From Pseudogemmobacter faecipullorum (GTDB lineage: Bacteria; Pseudomonadota; Alphaproteobacteria; Rhodobacterales; Rhodobacteraceae), in the NCBI RefSeq assembly GCF_020539525.1, contig NZ_JACDXX010000001.1, forward strand, positions 124,001 to 188,000: a DNA stretch of 64,000 nucleotides. The letters run 5' to 3'. The notes below the pieces were generated by a model. The model saw nothing but the letters and a program-made list of their open reading frames with translations, did not search any database and was not told where the DNA came from. Position numbers and translations under genes: made by a program. Below, in pieces: positions 54,466 to 63,791 of the stretch (positions are counted from its first letter, which is position 1; every line of letters starts with the position of its first letter).

Positions 54466-55947
54466 ATGAACGACCGCATCCGCTGTGAAAGCCTGAAATC
54501 CAGGGTAACAAGCGCCGAGCAGGCCGCGCGCCTGATTGCCGATGGCATGGTGGTGGGCATGTCGGGCTTCACCCGCGCGGGTGAGGCCATGGCAGTGCCG
54601 CTGGCGCTGGCTGAGCGGGCAAAGACCGAACCGCTGAAAATCACCCTGCTGACCGGGGCAAGCCTTGGCCATGACCTCGACAAGATCCTGGCCGAGGCGA
54701 AAGTCACGGCGCGGCGTATGCCCTTCCAGTCCGATCCGGGCCTGCGCCGGGCGATCAATCAGGGCGAGGTGATGTTCATTGATCAGCATCTCTCGGAAAC
54801 GGTCGAGCAGCTGCGCCGTGGCCAGATTCCGGGCGTGGATGTGGCGGTGATTGAGGCGGCGGCGATCACCGCTGATGGCGGCATCATTCCCACCACTTCG
54901 GTCGGCAATTCCGCCAGCTTCGCCATTCTTGCCAAAAAGGTCATTATCGAGATCAACCTCTCGCAGCCGCTGAGTTTTGAGGGGCTGCATGATATTTTTA
55001 TCCCGAGCTATTACCCCAACCGGATGCCGATCCCGGTGGTGACGCCGGACAGCCGGATCGGCACCCCCTCGATCCCGATTGATCCCGACAAAATCGCCGC
55101 GATTGTCATCACCGAAAAGCACGACAGCGCGGCCACCGTGGCCGAACCCGATGACGAGACCCGCGCGATTGCCGGCCATCTGGTCCGGTTCTTTGAGGGA
55201 GAGGTGGCGGCAGGCCGGATGACCAGCCGCCTCGCGCCGCTCCAGGCCGGGATCGGCTCGATTGCCAATGCGGTGATGCATGGGCTGATCGACAGCCCGT
55301 TTGAGGGGCTGCAGATGTATTCCGAAGTGCTGCAGGACAGCACGTTCGATCTGATCGATGCCGGCAAGCTGAGCTTTGCCTCGGGCTCGTCCATCACTTT
55401 GTCGGAAAAACGAAATGCCGAGGTGATGGCACATTTCGGGCGCTATAAATCAAAGCTGATCCTGCGCCCCCAGGAGATTTCAAACCATCCCGAAGTGGTG
55501 CGGCGCCTGGGGCTGATTGCCATCAATACCGCGCTGGAATTCGACATTTATGGCAATGTGAATTCGACCCATGTCATGGGCACGCATATGATGAACGGTA
55601 TCGGCGGCTCGGGTGATTTTGCCCGCAATGCCATGCTCTCGGTCTTTGTCACCAAATCCGTCGCCAAAGGCGGGGCGATCTCTTCGGTGGTGCCCATGGT
55701 CAGCCATGTCGATCATACCGAGCATGATGTCGATATTCTGGTGACCGAACAGGGGCTGGCCGATCTGCGCGGGCTTGCGCCCCGCGAACGCGCGGTGCGC
55801 ATCATCGCCCAATGCGCCCATCCCGAGCGCCGCGCCGCGCTTGCCGATTACTATGAGCGCGCGCTCAGCCGGGGCGGCCAGACACCGCATCTGCTGGAAG
55901 AGGCCTTCTCCTGGCATAATCGCCTGCGCGAAACCGGCCGGATGTAA
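54466..55947 (+). CDS. Acetyl-CoA hydrolase/CoA-transferase family protein (succinyl-CoA:acetate or propionate type)
   Basis: A 493-residue class I CoA-transferase of the AarC/ScpC/Ach1 group: GMVVGMSGFTRAGEAMAVP at the N-terminus, GIGSIANAVMHGL, and MYSEVLQDSTFDLI, which carries the catalytic glutamate that forms the acyl-glutamate intermediate, then GIGGSGDFARNA and HDVDILVTEQGLADLRGL. It interconverts succinyl-CoA with acetate or propionate, or acts as a hydrolase; the sequence does not decide. It fits the propionate/acetate theme of prpE and maeB. A GCCCGGCCC/GGGCCGGGC hairpin follows at 55956-55977. Confidence 0.9.
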   Translation: MNDRIRCESLKSRVTSAEQAARLIADGMVVGMSGFTRAGEAMAVPLALAERAKTEPLKITLLTGASLGHDLDKILAEAKVTARRMPFQSDPGLRRAINQGEVMFIDQHLSETVEQLRRGQIPGVDVAVIEAAAITADGGIIPTTSVGNSASFAILAKKVIIEINLSQPLSFEGLHDIFIPSYYPNRMPIPVVTPDSRIGTPSIPIDPDKIAAIVITEKHDSAATVAEPDDETRAIAGHLVRFFEGEVAAGRMTSRLAPLQAGIGSIANAVMHGLIDSPFEGLQMYSEVLQDSTFDLIDAGKLSFASGSSITLSEKRNAEVMAHFGRYKSKLILRPQEISNHPEVVRRLGLIAINTALEFDIYGNVNSTHVMGTHMMNGIGGSGDFARNAMLSVFVTKSVAKGGAISSVVPMVSHVDHTEHDVDILVTEQGLADLRGLAPRERAVRIIAQCAHPERRAALADYYERALSRGGQTPHLLEEAFSWHNRLRETGRM

Positions 55948-55955
55948 GATCCGCA

Positions 55956-55977
55956 GCCCGGCCCTGCGGGGCCGGGC
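55956..55977. terminator. GC hairpin between the CoA-transferase gene and a converging gene
   Basis: GCCCGGCCC (55956-55964), loop TGCG, GGGCCGGGC (55969-55977). Perfect 9-bp stem directly after the stop codon; no T tract. Confidence 0.6.
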
Positions 55978-55983
55978 CTGGCC

Positions 55984-56382
55984 TCAGCCGGTTGCGCCGG
56001 TCTCCAGACAATGGCGGCGGAAGGCGCGTTTGAGCAGATCCAGTTCGGCCCGCAGCAGATCCAGCTCGGCGCGCAGATCCGCCGCGCTGTCAATGCCAGT
56101 GAGGATGGTGAAATGCGCCAGCGCAGTGCCAGGCTCAGCGCCGCTGCCGCCTTGCAGGATCAGAAAGGTCTGCGCCCCCTCTGACAAAGCCGTCGCCGGT
56201 ATAGCAAAGCGCAAAGCGTAACTGCCCGGCTGGCCCGGCAGCGCTGTGACCTCTGGTGCCCCGATCGCCTGCCCGGCGAGGCTGACCTCGAGCCCGGGCG
56301 GCTGCGGCCCAGAGCCGCTCAGCACCCCCTCCCAGATCCCGGCCCGGATCCGGCTTTGCGTCACCTGCAGCTGTTCAGACAT
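55984..56382 (-). CDS. Conserved protein of unknown function with a coiled-coil tail
   Basis: A 132-residue protein I do not recognise by function. The N-terminal 95 residues look like a small beta-rich domain (GIWEGVLSGSG, PGSYALRFAIPA, AHFTILTGIDSAAD). The C-terminus has a direct 7-residue repeat, LRAELDL-LRAELDL-LKRAF (about residues 104-123), encoded by a 21-nt tandem repeat and well suited to a short coiled coil. It lies 30 nt downstream of the DUF6478-like gene on the same strand, and the pair may work together. Confidence 0.7.
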   Translation of the reverse strand: MSEQLQVTQSRIRAGIWEGVLSGSGPQPPGLEVSLAGQAIGAPEVTALPGQPGSYALRFAIPATALSEGAQTFLILQGGSGAEPGTALAHFTILTGIDSAADLRAELDLLRAELDLLKRAFRRHCLETGATG

Positions 56383-56412
56383 GCCCCGCCCCTCTCTACC
56401 GGTTCTCGCCGC

Positions 56413-57186
56413 TTATAATGCGGCGCGCGGCCGACGGCTGACCGTCAGGTCGCGCAGAGTGATCTGCGACATGGCCGGATCATCAAAGATCAGGTCGATC
56501 CACAGTTTTTCGATCCGTTTTTCGTTCACACCGCTATAGGCCATGTCGAAATCGACGCTCATCAGCCCGTCTTGCAGCTCCAGCTGGCGCGAGATCTGTT
56601 CGACATTCGGCCCGTGTTTAATGTTCAGCCTGACATAGACCGGGCGCGGCTTATCGCTGTCGATCTGCGCCTCAAGCCGGATCAGATGCCGCAGTTTCAG
56701 CCCTTCGGCCGCGCTTGCCGGCAGGTCCAGCACCAGCGACAGGAAGCTGCCGTCAAAGCGAAACACCTCGAGCCGCAATGCACAGGGCGCGGCATCGCCG
56801 GCCCCGCTATTGCTGAGCTGACGCAGGCAGATTTCGGGCTGACGACAATCGTGAAACAGCGTCGTCCCCTCTGACAGATCACTGCGCCCCGCGCTGACCG
56901 TGAGACCCGGCCGCGGCAGGGGACCACGCCAGGGATCGGGTCGCCAGTGCCAGTCGGTCCCGGCCTGATGGCGGCGCATCGCCTCGCCCTGCAGCGGCTG
57001 GGCGAGACGGAAGCCTGCCTCCAGCGCCATCTGGTCGAGCGCCTGCCGCGTCTGCTGCGCCATGGCCCTCAGCCCGCGCAATTCCCGCAGGCTCATTTCC
57101 GGCACCCGCGCGGCATTGCCCCGCCAGCGTGCCAGGGCGCGTTCGAGGATTATCCGGTTCAGCCAGAGCTGCAGCCGTGAGGCCAT
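56413..57186 (-). CDS. DUF6478-like protein of unknown function
   Basis: A 257-residue protein resembling an uncharacterised family found mainly in Rhodobacteraceae. The first 60 residues are helical and basic (LQLWLNRIILERALARWR, LRGLRAMAQQTRQALDQM); the rest is beta-rich (LRLEVFRFDGSFLSLVLDLP, RPVYVRLNIKHGPNVEQI, MSVDFDMAYSGVNEKRIEKLW named by its ends). No catalytic motif or export signal. ATG 57186 is the likely start; the frame extends to 57216. It is upstream of the 132-residue gene. The family label is from memory and not secure. Confidence 0.68.
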   Translation of the reverse strand: MASRLQLWLNRIILERALARWRGNAARVPEMSLRELRGLRAMAQQTRQALDQMALEAGFRLAQPLQGEAMRRHQAGTDWHWRPDPWRGPLPRPGLTVSAGRSDLSEGTTLFHDCRQPEICLRQLSNSGAGDAAPCALRLEVFRFDGSFLSLVLDLPASAAEGLKLRHLIRLEAQIDSDKPRPVYVRLNIKHGPNVEQISRQLELQDGLMSVDFDMAYSGVNEKRIEKLWIDLIFDDPAMSQITLRDLTVSRRPRAAL

Positions 57187-57309
57187 ATTCCCGCCCTTGT
57201 TCCTGTCCGGCCCCAAGGCCGCCAGAGTAAATCACTGCATTAAAATCGCCACGATATCACAACAAAATCATCTAAATGCCAACCGCCCCGGGGCTGCAGC
57301 CCTGCGATT

Positions 57310-57972
57310 TTACCCGGCCTGGGCCGCAGCAGCCGTGCCGCCCTGATTGGCCCTTTGCATCGCGGCAATCGTGGCATCAAGGATCCGGCGTCCCGCAGCC
57401 TCGCTCAGCACCGCGCCCTCGGGCGCCATCACCGAGACCGAAACCAGCCGCCCTTTCAGCCCGAGCACCGCCCGCCAATAGGCCCCGGCATTGCGATCCT
57501 CGACCCGCAGCACCAGCGCCCCCTCTGAGAGCAGCGTTTTCGCCACCCGGACCGAGCCCGGCCGCCCGTCGCGCGCCAGCGCCGCCCGTCCCGGCGGGGA
57601 CAGGAAATAATCCGACAAAGCCTTCGCGCCTGATTTCAGCACCGCCGACGAGCCCGGCGCCCCGACCGCAACAGAGATCAGGGCCGGATCAGCCGCAGAT
57701 CCCGGACAGCGGCCCATCAGGATCACCGCGCTGTTGCCATTGTCATGGCTCGAGGCCTTATCCGCACAATAACCGCGCGGTGCGGTGGCGAGAATTTCCC
57801 CCTTCAGCAGGCTGAGTGTGGTCGGCTTCCCGCTGACACCCGGGCCCGAAGGGGCCACGCAGGCCGCCAGCAGCCACAGAAGCGGCAGCACCAGAAGACC
57901 ACGACCCCACCCCCTGCCCGAGGCACGCGCCATCGCTGCAAAAGTCTCTGGATTTGCGGATTTCTGAACCAT
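57310..57972 (-). CDS. Putative lipoprotein of unknown function
   Basis: A 220-residue protein with a lipoprotein signal: basic N-region, LLVLPLLWLLAACVAP with lipobox LLAAC (Cys38), so it is lipidated and probably placed in the inner or outer membrane. The mature part (TLSLLKGEILATAPRGYCADKAS, GNSAVILMGRCP) has two further Cys that might pair. ATG 57972 has GAGAGGG upstream; ATG 57933 would give a shorter, more typical signal. The mature domain is not one I can name. It is divergent from pheT. Confidence 0.75.
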   Translation of the reverse strand: MVQKSANPETFAAMARASGRGWGRGLLVLPLLWLLAACVAPSGPGVSGKPTTLSLLKGEILATAPRGYCADKASSHDNGNSAVILMGRCPGSAADPALISVAVGAPGSSAVLKSGAKALSDYFLSPPGRAALARDGRPGSVRVAKTLLSEGALVLRVEDRNAGAYWRAVLGLKGRLVSVSVMAPEGAVLSEAAGRRILDATIAAMQRANQGGTAAAAQAG

Positions 57973-58161
57973 GCACCCTCTCGACCGGCATTAAAGAAGG
58001 CTTAAAGCCGCCAGGATCACAGGGCAAGCCCTGGCGGCGCACCCGGCCTGCAAGGCGAAGAGCCCACGACGAGGGCAGGGCTTCGGGCCACAGGCGCTTT
58101 CCCTTTGCCCCCCTTTGCGTTAATCCGGGCGCAACACGCCTTTCGCAAGCGGATAAAGCCG

Positions 58162-60582
58162 ATGAAATTCACCCTGTCCTGGCTCAAAGATCACCTCGAG
58201 ACCGAGGCTTCGGTCGAAGAGATCGCAGATACGCTGACTGACCTCGGCCTTGAGGTTGAGGGGATCGAGGATCCCGCTGCCACTCTCGGCGCCTTCCGCA
58301 TCTGTAAGGTGATCGAGGCCAGCCAGCATCCGAATGCCGACCGTCTGCGGGTCTGCCGTGTTGCCACCTGGCCCGATGGCCCGGAAGGCGTGATGGAAGA
58401 GGTTCAGGTGGTCTGCGGCGCGCCGAATGCCCGCACCGGCCTGATCGGGGTTTTCGCTCCTGTCGGAACCTACGTGCCCGGCACCGGCGTTGATCTGAAG
58501 CCCGGCAATCTGCGCGGCGTCGATTCCAACGGCATGCTCTGCTCAGAGCGCGAGCTGGAACTGTCGGAAGATCACGACGGCATTATCGAACTGCCCGAAG
58601 ATGCGCCGCTCGGCATGCGCTTCATTGATTACAAGGGGCTGAATGACCCGGTGATCGAGATCAAGATCACCCCGAACCGCCCCGATGCGCTTGGGGTGCG
58701 CGGCGTTGCACGCGACCTGGCCGCGCGCGGTTTGGGCCGGCTGAAGCCGCTGGACATCACCCCGGTCAAAGGCAGCTTCCCCTGCCCGATCAGCGTCGAA
58801 ATCGACCCGGGCCTGAAGGTCAAAGGCGCACCGCATTTCGCCGGCCGCATGATCCGTGGCGTGAAAAACGGCCCCTCGCCGGCATGGATGCAGGCCCGCC
58901 TCAAAGCCATTGGCCTGCGCCCGATCTCGACCCTTGTCGATATCACCAACTATTTCACCTTCGCGCTGAACCGCCCGCTGCATGTGTTTGACACCGACCG
59001 GCTGGAGGGCAGCACGCTCAGGATCCGCCCGGCAGAAGAGGGTGAGACTCTGCTGGCGCTCGATGGCAAGACCTATGCCCTGCGCGCCGGCGATATGGTA
59101 ATCGCCGATGCCCGCGGCCCGGAAAGCCTGGCCGGTATTATGGGCGGCGAGGAAACCGGCTGCACCGAAGAGACCGTCAATGTCTTCATCGAAAGCGCTT
59201 ACTGGGATGCGATCACCGTCGCGGCCACCGGCCGTGCGCTGAAGGTCAATTCTGATGCGCGCTACCGCTTTGAGCGCGGTGCCGATCCGGCCTTCACCCT
59301 GCCGGGGCTGGAACTGGCGACGCAGATGATTCTCGATCTCTGCGGTGGCGAGGCCTCCGAAGTCGTTGCCGATGGTGCCGCGCCTGACACCAGCCGGGCC
59401 TATAAACTGAACCCGGCGCGGCTGATCAGCCTTGTTGGCATGGATATTCCCGAGGCCGAGCAGATCCGCAGCCTTGAGGCGCTTGGTTTCACCATGACCG
59501 GCCTGATGGCCGCGCCGCCCTCCTGGCGCCCGGATGTGCTGGGTGAGGCGGATCTGGTTGAGGAAGTCGCCCGGATCGCCTCGCTGACCCGGCTGAAAGG
59601 CGCGCCGCTGCCGCGCGTTGACGCCGGTGTGGCCCGCCCGATCCTGACCCCATTGCAGCAGCGCGAGAAGATCGCCCGCCGCCAGATCGCCGCGCTCGGT
59701 TATAATGAATGCGTCAGCTACAGCTTCATCGACCAGGCCTCGGCGGCTTTGTTCGGCGGGGGCAGTGATGCGGTGAAGGTCGAAAACCCGATTTCGTCGG
59801 AGATGAGCCACCTGCGCCCCGATCTGCTGCCGGGCCTGCTGGCAGCCGCGGCCCGCAACCAGGCGCGCGGCTTCATGGATCTGGCTTTGTTCGAGGTCGG
59901 CCCGGCCTTCCAGGGCGGTGAGCCGGGCGAGCAGCATGTTCAGGCCGCAGGCCTGCTGATCGGCCAGTCAGCACCGCGCGATCCTTTCGCCTCGCGCCGT
60001 CCGGTCGATGTGTTTGACGCCAAGGCCGATGCTGAGGCGGTGCTCGCCGCACTCGGCGCGCCTGCGCGGGTGCAGATCACCCGCAAGACCGCCTCCTGGT
60101 GGCATCCGGGCCGTTCCGGCCTGATCGGTCTCGGGCCGAATATGCTGGCCAGCTTTGGCGAAGTGCATCCGCGTGTGCTGAATGCGTTTGGCCTCAAGGG
60201 GCCAGCGGTGGCCTTCACCATTCTGCTGGCCAATATCCCGGCTCCCAAGGTGAAAACTCCGACCCGCCCAGCGCTGGTGAACAGCGATCTCCAGCCGGTT
60301 GAGCGCGATTTTGCCTTCGTGGTGGATGCCAGAACCGAGGCCCTGACGGCGGTGAATGCTGCCCAGGGCGCGGATAAAATGCTGATCGCGGGCGTGCGGG
60401 TCTTTGACCAGTTCACCGGCGAAAAGGCCGAGGCGCAGATGGGTGAGGGGAAAAAATCGATCGGCCTGACCGTGCGTCTGCAGCCGAGCGACAAGACCCT
60501 GACCGAGGCTGATATTGAGGCGGTCTCGAAAAAGATCATCGAGAAAGTCACCAAGGCAACCGGCGGCACGCTGCGCAGCTGA
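58162..60582 (+). CDS. pheT: Phenylalanyl-tRNA synthetase beta subunit
   Basis: Beta chain of the alpha2-beta2 PheRS. The 806-residue protein has the tRNA-binding (OB) domain (FRICKVIEASQHPNADRLRVCRV, residues about 41-63), the B3/B4 editing domain (ITPNRPDALGVRGVARDLAARG; LHVFDTDRL), the B5 domain and the C-terminal ferredoxin-like anticodon-binding domain (SDLQPVERDFAFVVD; GVRVFDQFTGEKAEAQMGEGKKSIGLTVRLQP named by ends). ATG 58162 (MKFTLSWLKDHLE) is the natural start; the frame extends to 58105. pheS is not adjacent in this window. Ends at a strong bidirectional terminator. Confidence 0.97.
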   Translation: MKFTLSWLKDHLETEASVEEIADTLTDLGLEVEGIEDPAATLGAFRICKVIEASQHPNADRLRVCRVATWPDGPEGVMEEVQVVCGAPNARTGLIGVFAPVGTYVPGTGVDLKPGNLRGVDSNGMLCSERELELSEDHDGIIELPEDAPLGMRFIDYKGLNDPVIEIKITPNRPDALGVRGVARDLAARGLGRLKPLDITPVKGSFPCPISVEIDPGLKVKGAPHFAGRMIRGVKNGPSPAWMQARLKAIGLRPISTLVDITNYFTFALNRPLHVFDTDRLEGSTLRIRPAEEGETLLALDGKTYALRAGDMVIADARGPESLAGIMGGEETGCTEETVNVFIESAYWDAITVAATGRALKVNSDARYRFERGADPAFTLPGLELATQMILDLCGGEASEVVADGAAPDTSRAYKLNPARLISLVGMDIPEAEQIRSLEALGFTMTGLMAAPPSWRPDVLGEADLVEEVARIASLTRLKGAPLPRVDAGVARPILTPLQQREKIARRQIAALGYNECVSYSFIDQASAALFGGGSDAVKVENPISSEMSHLRPDLLPGLLAAAARNQARGFMDLALFEVGPAFQGGEPGEQHVQAAGLLIGQSAPRDPFASRRPVDVFDAKADAEAVLAALGAPARVQITRKTASWWHPGRSGLIGLGPNMLASFGEVHPRVLNAFGLKGPAVAFTILLANIPAPKVKTPTRPALVNSDLQPVERDFAFVVDARTEALTAVNAAQGADKMLIAGVRVFDQFTGEKAEAQMGEGKKSIGLTVRLQPSDKTLTEADIEAVSKKIIEKVTKATGGTLRS

Positions 60583-60601
60583 ATGGCGTAAAAAGGGGGG
60601 C

Positions 60602-60632
60602 GTTGCCCCCTGCCCCCCGTCAGCGAGGGGCA
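60602..60632. other. GC-rich stem-loop after pheT
   Basis: GTTGCCCC (60602-60609) and GGGGCAAC (60625-60632, ends approximate by one base) can pair around a C-rich loop. It precedes the main terminator and may simply be a second, weaker hairpin. Confidence 0.4.
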
Positions 60633-60634
60633 AC

Positions 60635-60675
60635 AAAAAAGGGCAGACAGGCCAGCCGCCTGTCTGCCCTTTTTT
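60635..60675. terminator. Strong bidirectional terminator between pheT and the DUF1523 gene
   Basis: AAAAAAGGGCAGACAGGC (60635-60652), loop CAGCC, GCCTGTCTGCCCTTTTTT (60658-60675): an 18-bp perfect inverted repeat with six A and six T at its ends, working in both directions for two convergent genes. Confidence 0.95.
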
Positions 60676-60703
60676 ACATATCGCCCTCAGGGACCGGCGC
60701 GGC

Positions 60704-61366
60704 TCAGGCTTTCGGCTTGCCGCCGAACCAGCCCCGGACCCTTGCCCCAAAGCCGCGCGCGCCGGAGCGCATATCCTCGACGCTTTCGCTCACGCCATTT
60801 CTGGCACGCCCGGCCCGCACCATAGCCGGATCGACGATCCGCTCGCGGAAGCGGATAAACATGCGCCGGATCATCAGGATCAGCACGACCAGCAGCACCA
60901 GGACAATGATCGGCACCCAGGGGATGATGGTGACATCCGGCCCCTCGACCCGCTTCACCCCGACCGCATTGGGGAAGATGGTAAAGAAGGCATTGCGCCA
61001 GCCGTAATGCGTCACCGAGACCCAGACCGGGGCCTCAGAGGTTGAGGAGAGATCCTTTGCCTTTGTCTGCAGGCCAAAACTGTCGATCTTGAAATAGGGC
61101 GGCCAGCCCCAGCCGGTATCCTCATTGCGATATTCATGCGGACGGCCGCGTGCATCGACCGCATTGATGAAGAACACATCGCGCGAGGTGGAATTGACCA
61201 TGCCCGCCTCAGAACGGGCCCAGAAGATCGAATTGCCGCCGATATCAACCCGGCGGTTTTCGGTGCCGACAATCCTGACGATGTCATGCTGCGGCAGGGT
61301 GTAATGCAGGAAACCACCAACGAGCAGCACCAGCATCAGCCAGAATGTCCATTTTACATAGCGCAT
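60704..61366 (-). CDS. DUF1523-family membrane protein
   Basis: A 220-residue protein with an N-terminal membrane helix (TFWLMLVLLVGGFLHYTLP, residues 7-25), a periplasmic middle (about 30-145; QHDIVRIVGTENRRVD, SRDVFFINAVDARG, YRNEDTGWGWPPYFKID), a second helix (IIPWVPIIVLVLLVVLILMI, about 147-167) and a basic cytoplasmic tail. It matches DUF1523, known mainly from Rhodobacterales, function unknown. It starts 4 nt after the stop of the upstream 89-residue membrane protein, so they form an operon. Confidence 0.85.
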   Translation of the reverse strand: MRYVKWTFWLMLVLLVGGFLHYTLPQHDIVRIVGTENRRVDIGGNSIFWARSEAGMVNSTSRDVFFINAVDARGRPHEYRNEDTGWGWPPYFKIDSFGLQTKAKDLSSTSEAPVWVSVTHYGWRNAFFTIFPNAVGVKRVEGPDVTIIPWVPIIVLVLLVVLILMIRRMFIRFRERIVDPAMVRAGRARNGVSESVEDMRSGARGFGARVRGWFGGKPKA

Positions 61367-61370
61367 CAGA

Positions 61371-61640
61371 TCAGGACCAGTTCACTGTGAAGAAGATAAG
61401 GTTAAAGACGATCATCGGAACAATATAGATAAGCCAGAGCAGGCGGCGCTTCAGCCCCCGTTCATAGGCCTGCATCCCACGGTCTATAAAAGCCGCGCGG
61501 TCGCCCGTCAGTTCCCCGCTGCGCCAGTCTTTCTCAAGCTTTTCGCGGTGCAGCGCGCGCGCATAGACCGAGGCCAGCAGATAGCAGAGCGAAAGCCCGA
61601 CCAGGGTGAAAAAGGCCAGCCGGATCCAGCCAATGATCAT
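61371..61640 (-). CDS. Small two-helix membrane protein of unknown function
   Basis: An 89-residue protein with two predicted helices (LAFFTLVGLSLCYLLASVYA, residues 8-27, and LLWLIYIVPMIVFNLIFFTV, 67-86) and a charged loop between them (LHREKLEKDWRSGELTGDRAAF). ATG 61640. It is the gene directly upstream of the DUF1523 gene and probably functions with it in the inner membrane. I do not recognise a family. Confidence 0.75.
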   Translation of the reverse strand: MIIGWIRLAFFTLVGLSLCYLLASVYARALHREKLEKDWRSGELTGDRAAFIDRGMQAYERGLKRRLLWLIYIVPMIVFNLIFFTVNWS

Positions 61641-61847
61641 ATCCCGCCCCCTTCAGCTGCTGCGCCGGGGATCTGCGATCCCGCGCCCTGCCCCCTTAGC
61701 CGCAGCGGTTTTGCCCTTCCCCGCGCGCCGAGGGGCAAAATCGTGCCGCCTGGCTGCATGATACCAGTTATACCCCGGCTTTGGGAAAATCCGCGACGAA
61801 ATTGTCAGGTTGCACTTTCACGCCCTGTGCCAGCCCCCTCAGACTGC

Positions 61848-62687
61848 TCAGACCGGAATATTATCGATCAGCCGCACGCCGTCGAGCCAGGCCGCCGCCA
61901 GCATCCGGCGCGGGCGGCGCGGATCATCCGAGGGCATCAGCGTCGCGGCATCGCGCAGCTCGATATATTCGACTCGCTCAAAGCCAACCTCACGCAGCTT
62001 TTCTGCCGCCTCGCGGATTGCCATCCGGTCGGACTGTCCGGCGCGAATTTCCTCGGCCGCATGGGTCAGCGCCGCATAGAGCACCGGTGCCCTGGCCCGC
62101 CCCTCTGGCGTCAGCTGCAGATTGCGCGATGACATGGCAAGGCCATCTGCCTCGCGCACGGTTTCACAGCCCACCACTTCCACCGGCAGGTTAAGATCGG
62201 CCACCAGGCGCAGCACCACCTGCAGCTGCTGCCAGTCTTTCTGGCCGAAATAGCCCCGGCTGGCTTCGGTCATGCCGAAAAGCTTGGTCACCACCGTCGC
62301 CACGCCATCAAAATGGCCCGGCCGCATCCGCCCCTCAAGCGGCTCGGAGACCCCGCCCACCGAGACCGAAGTGATGAAGCCCTCAGGATAGACTTCCTCA
62401 ACCGGCGGCGAAAAGACCAGATCCACCGGCACCGTCGCCAGCAAAGACGCGTCATTCTCCAGCGTGCGCGGGTATTTTTTCAGATCGTCAGGATTGTTGA
62501 ACTGCTTGGGGTTCACGAAAATCGTGGTGATTACCCTGCTGCATTCGGCCCGGGCGCGGCGTGCCAATGACAGATGGCCCTCATGCAGCGCACCCATGGT
62601 CGGCACCACACCGATCACCTCGCCCGCAGCCCGCCAGGCCCTGACCTGGCTGCGCAGCCCGGCCACGCTCCGGATGATCGTCGTCAT
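61848..62687 (-). CDS. panC: Pantothenate synthetase
   Basis: ATP-dependent condensation of pantoate with beta-alanine. The 279-residue protein has [19 protein letters not shown] (the ATP-binding HEGH motif), [27 protein letters not shown] (named by its ends), [20 protein letters not shown], and [19 protein letters not shown] 62687 overlaps the panB stop by one base (TAATG), so the two enzymes are coupled. Pantothenate feeds coenzyme A synthesis. Confidence 0.96.
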   Translation of the reverse strand: MTTIIRSVAGLRSQVRAWRAAGEVIGVVPTMGALHEGHLSLARRARAECSRVITTIFVNPKQFNNPDDLKKYPRTLENDASLLATVPVDLVFSPPVEEVYPEGFITSVSVGGVSEPLEGRMRPGHFDGVATVVTKLFGMTEASRGYFGQKDWQQLQVVLRLVADLNLPVEVVGCETVREADGLAMSSRNLQLTPEGRARAPVLYAALTHAAEEIRAGQSDRMAIREAAEKLREVGFERVEYIELRDAATLMPSDDPRRPRRMLAAAWLDGVRLIDNIPV

Positions 62688-63523
62688 TACTTCTGGCCTT
62701 TTGCCGGCAGTTCATCGGGAAAGGAATGCTCAGGCCCCGGGAAGCTGCGGGCCCGCACTTCGGCGGCATAATCTGCAATCGCCGCATCAGCGGCCTTACC
62801 CAGTTCGGCATAGCGTTTGACGAATTTCGGGCGGAAATCAGTAAACAGGCCCAGCATATCATCGATCACCAGCACCTGGCCGTCGCAATGCACGCCCGCC
62901 CCGATGCCAACGGTCGGGATCGACAGCGCGGCCGTGATCCGGCCCGCCAGACCTTCGGGCACCTTTTCCAGCACCACCGAGAAGGCCCCCGCCGCCTTAA
63001 CCGCACGGGCATCGGCCATCAGCCGGTCTGCCTCGCCGCCGCGCCCCACCACTTTATAGCCGCCCAGCGTATTCACCGATTGCGGCGTCAGGCCGATATG
63101 CGCCATCACCGGCACCGCACGCGCGGTCAGAAAAGCGATAGTTTCGGCCATATGCTGGCCGCCTTCCAGCTTTACCGCAACCGCGCCGGTCTCAACCATC
63201 AGCCGCGAGGCATTGCGGAACGCCTGTTCGGGCCCCTCCTCATAAGAGCCAAAGGGCATATCGACCACCACCATGGCCTTCTGCGCGCCACGCACGACGG
63301 CCCGGCCATGCAAAATCATCATCTCCATCGTCACGCCGATGGTCGAAGGCAGGCCATGCAGCACCATGCCGAGACTGTCGCCGACCAGCAGCATATCGCA
63401 ATGCGGATCCGCCAGCCGCGCCACCGGCGTGGTATAGGCGGTGACCATAACCAGAGGGGCTTTGCCCTTCATCGCACGGATGTCGGGCGGCAGGACCGGT
63501 TTGAGAAAGGAGGTGGTGCTCAT
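62687..63523 (-). CDS. panB: Ketopantoate hydroxymethyltransferase
   Basis: Uses 5,10-methylene-tetrahydrofolate to convert alpha-ketoisovalerate to ketopantoate, the first committed step of pantothenate synthesis. The 278-residue decameric-type enzyme shows [32 protein letters not shown] (named by [12 protein letters not shown]), [40 protein letters not shown]-like ([18 protein letters not shown]) and [21 protein letters not shown]-like sequences. ATG 63523 with a weak ribosome site. First gene of panBC, divergent from the cupin gene across 268 nt in which I see only short hairpins (for example 63760-63775). Confidence 0.96.
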   Translation of the reverse strand: MSTTSFLKPVLPPDIRAMKGKAPLVMVTAYTTPVARLADPHCDMLLVGDSLGMVLHGLPSTIGVTMEMMILHGRAVVRGAQKAMVVVDMPFGSYEEGPEQAFRNASRLMVETGAVAVKLEGGQHMAETIAFLTARAVPVMAHIGLTPQSVNTLGGYKVVGRGGEADRLMADARAVKAAGAFSVVLEKVPEGLAGRITAALSIPTVGIGAGVHCDGQVLVIDDMLGLFTDFRPKFVKRYAELGKAADAAIADYAAEVRARSFPGPEHSFPDELPAKGQK

Positions 63524-63791
63524 GGCTGGCAGTCCCGGTTAAGTCGCAACTCGGAGGCGAGGTGGCAGACAGGTCATCGGCACAGGCCGAGATCCGGGAT
63601 TCATCACCGGACTGCCCGGCATATGGACATAGTGATCCGGCATGTGCAAGAAACTTGCGCCGCAATGCAGCACAAGCGGCCGGGGCAGAGCGCGACATTT
63701 TCGCCACTTCCCGCCCTGCCCGCCCCTTGACGCAGCCCTCTCGCCTGCGCCCAATGGGTCAACCACTTCTGGTTGCAGATAAAGGCTGAAG

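Noticed and set aside
63760-63775. Short hairpin CAACCA-CTTC-TGGTTG before the cupin gene
   Set aside because: A 6-bp stem is too short to claim as an operator or terminator.
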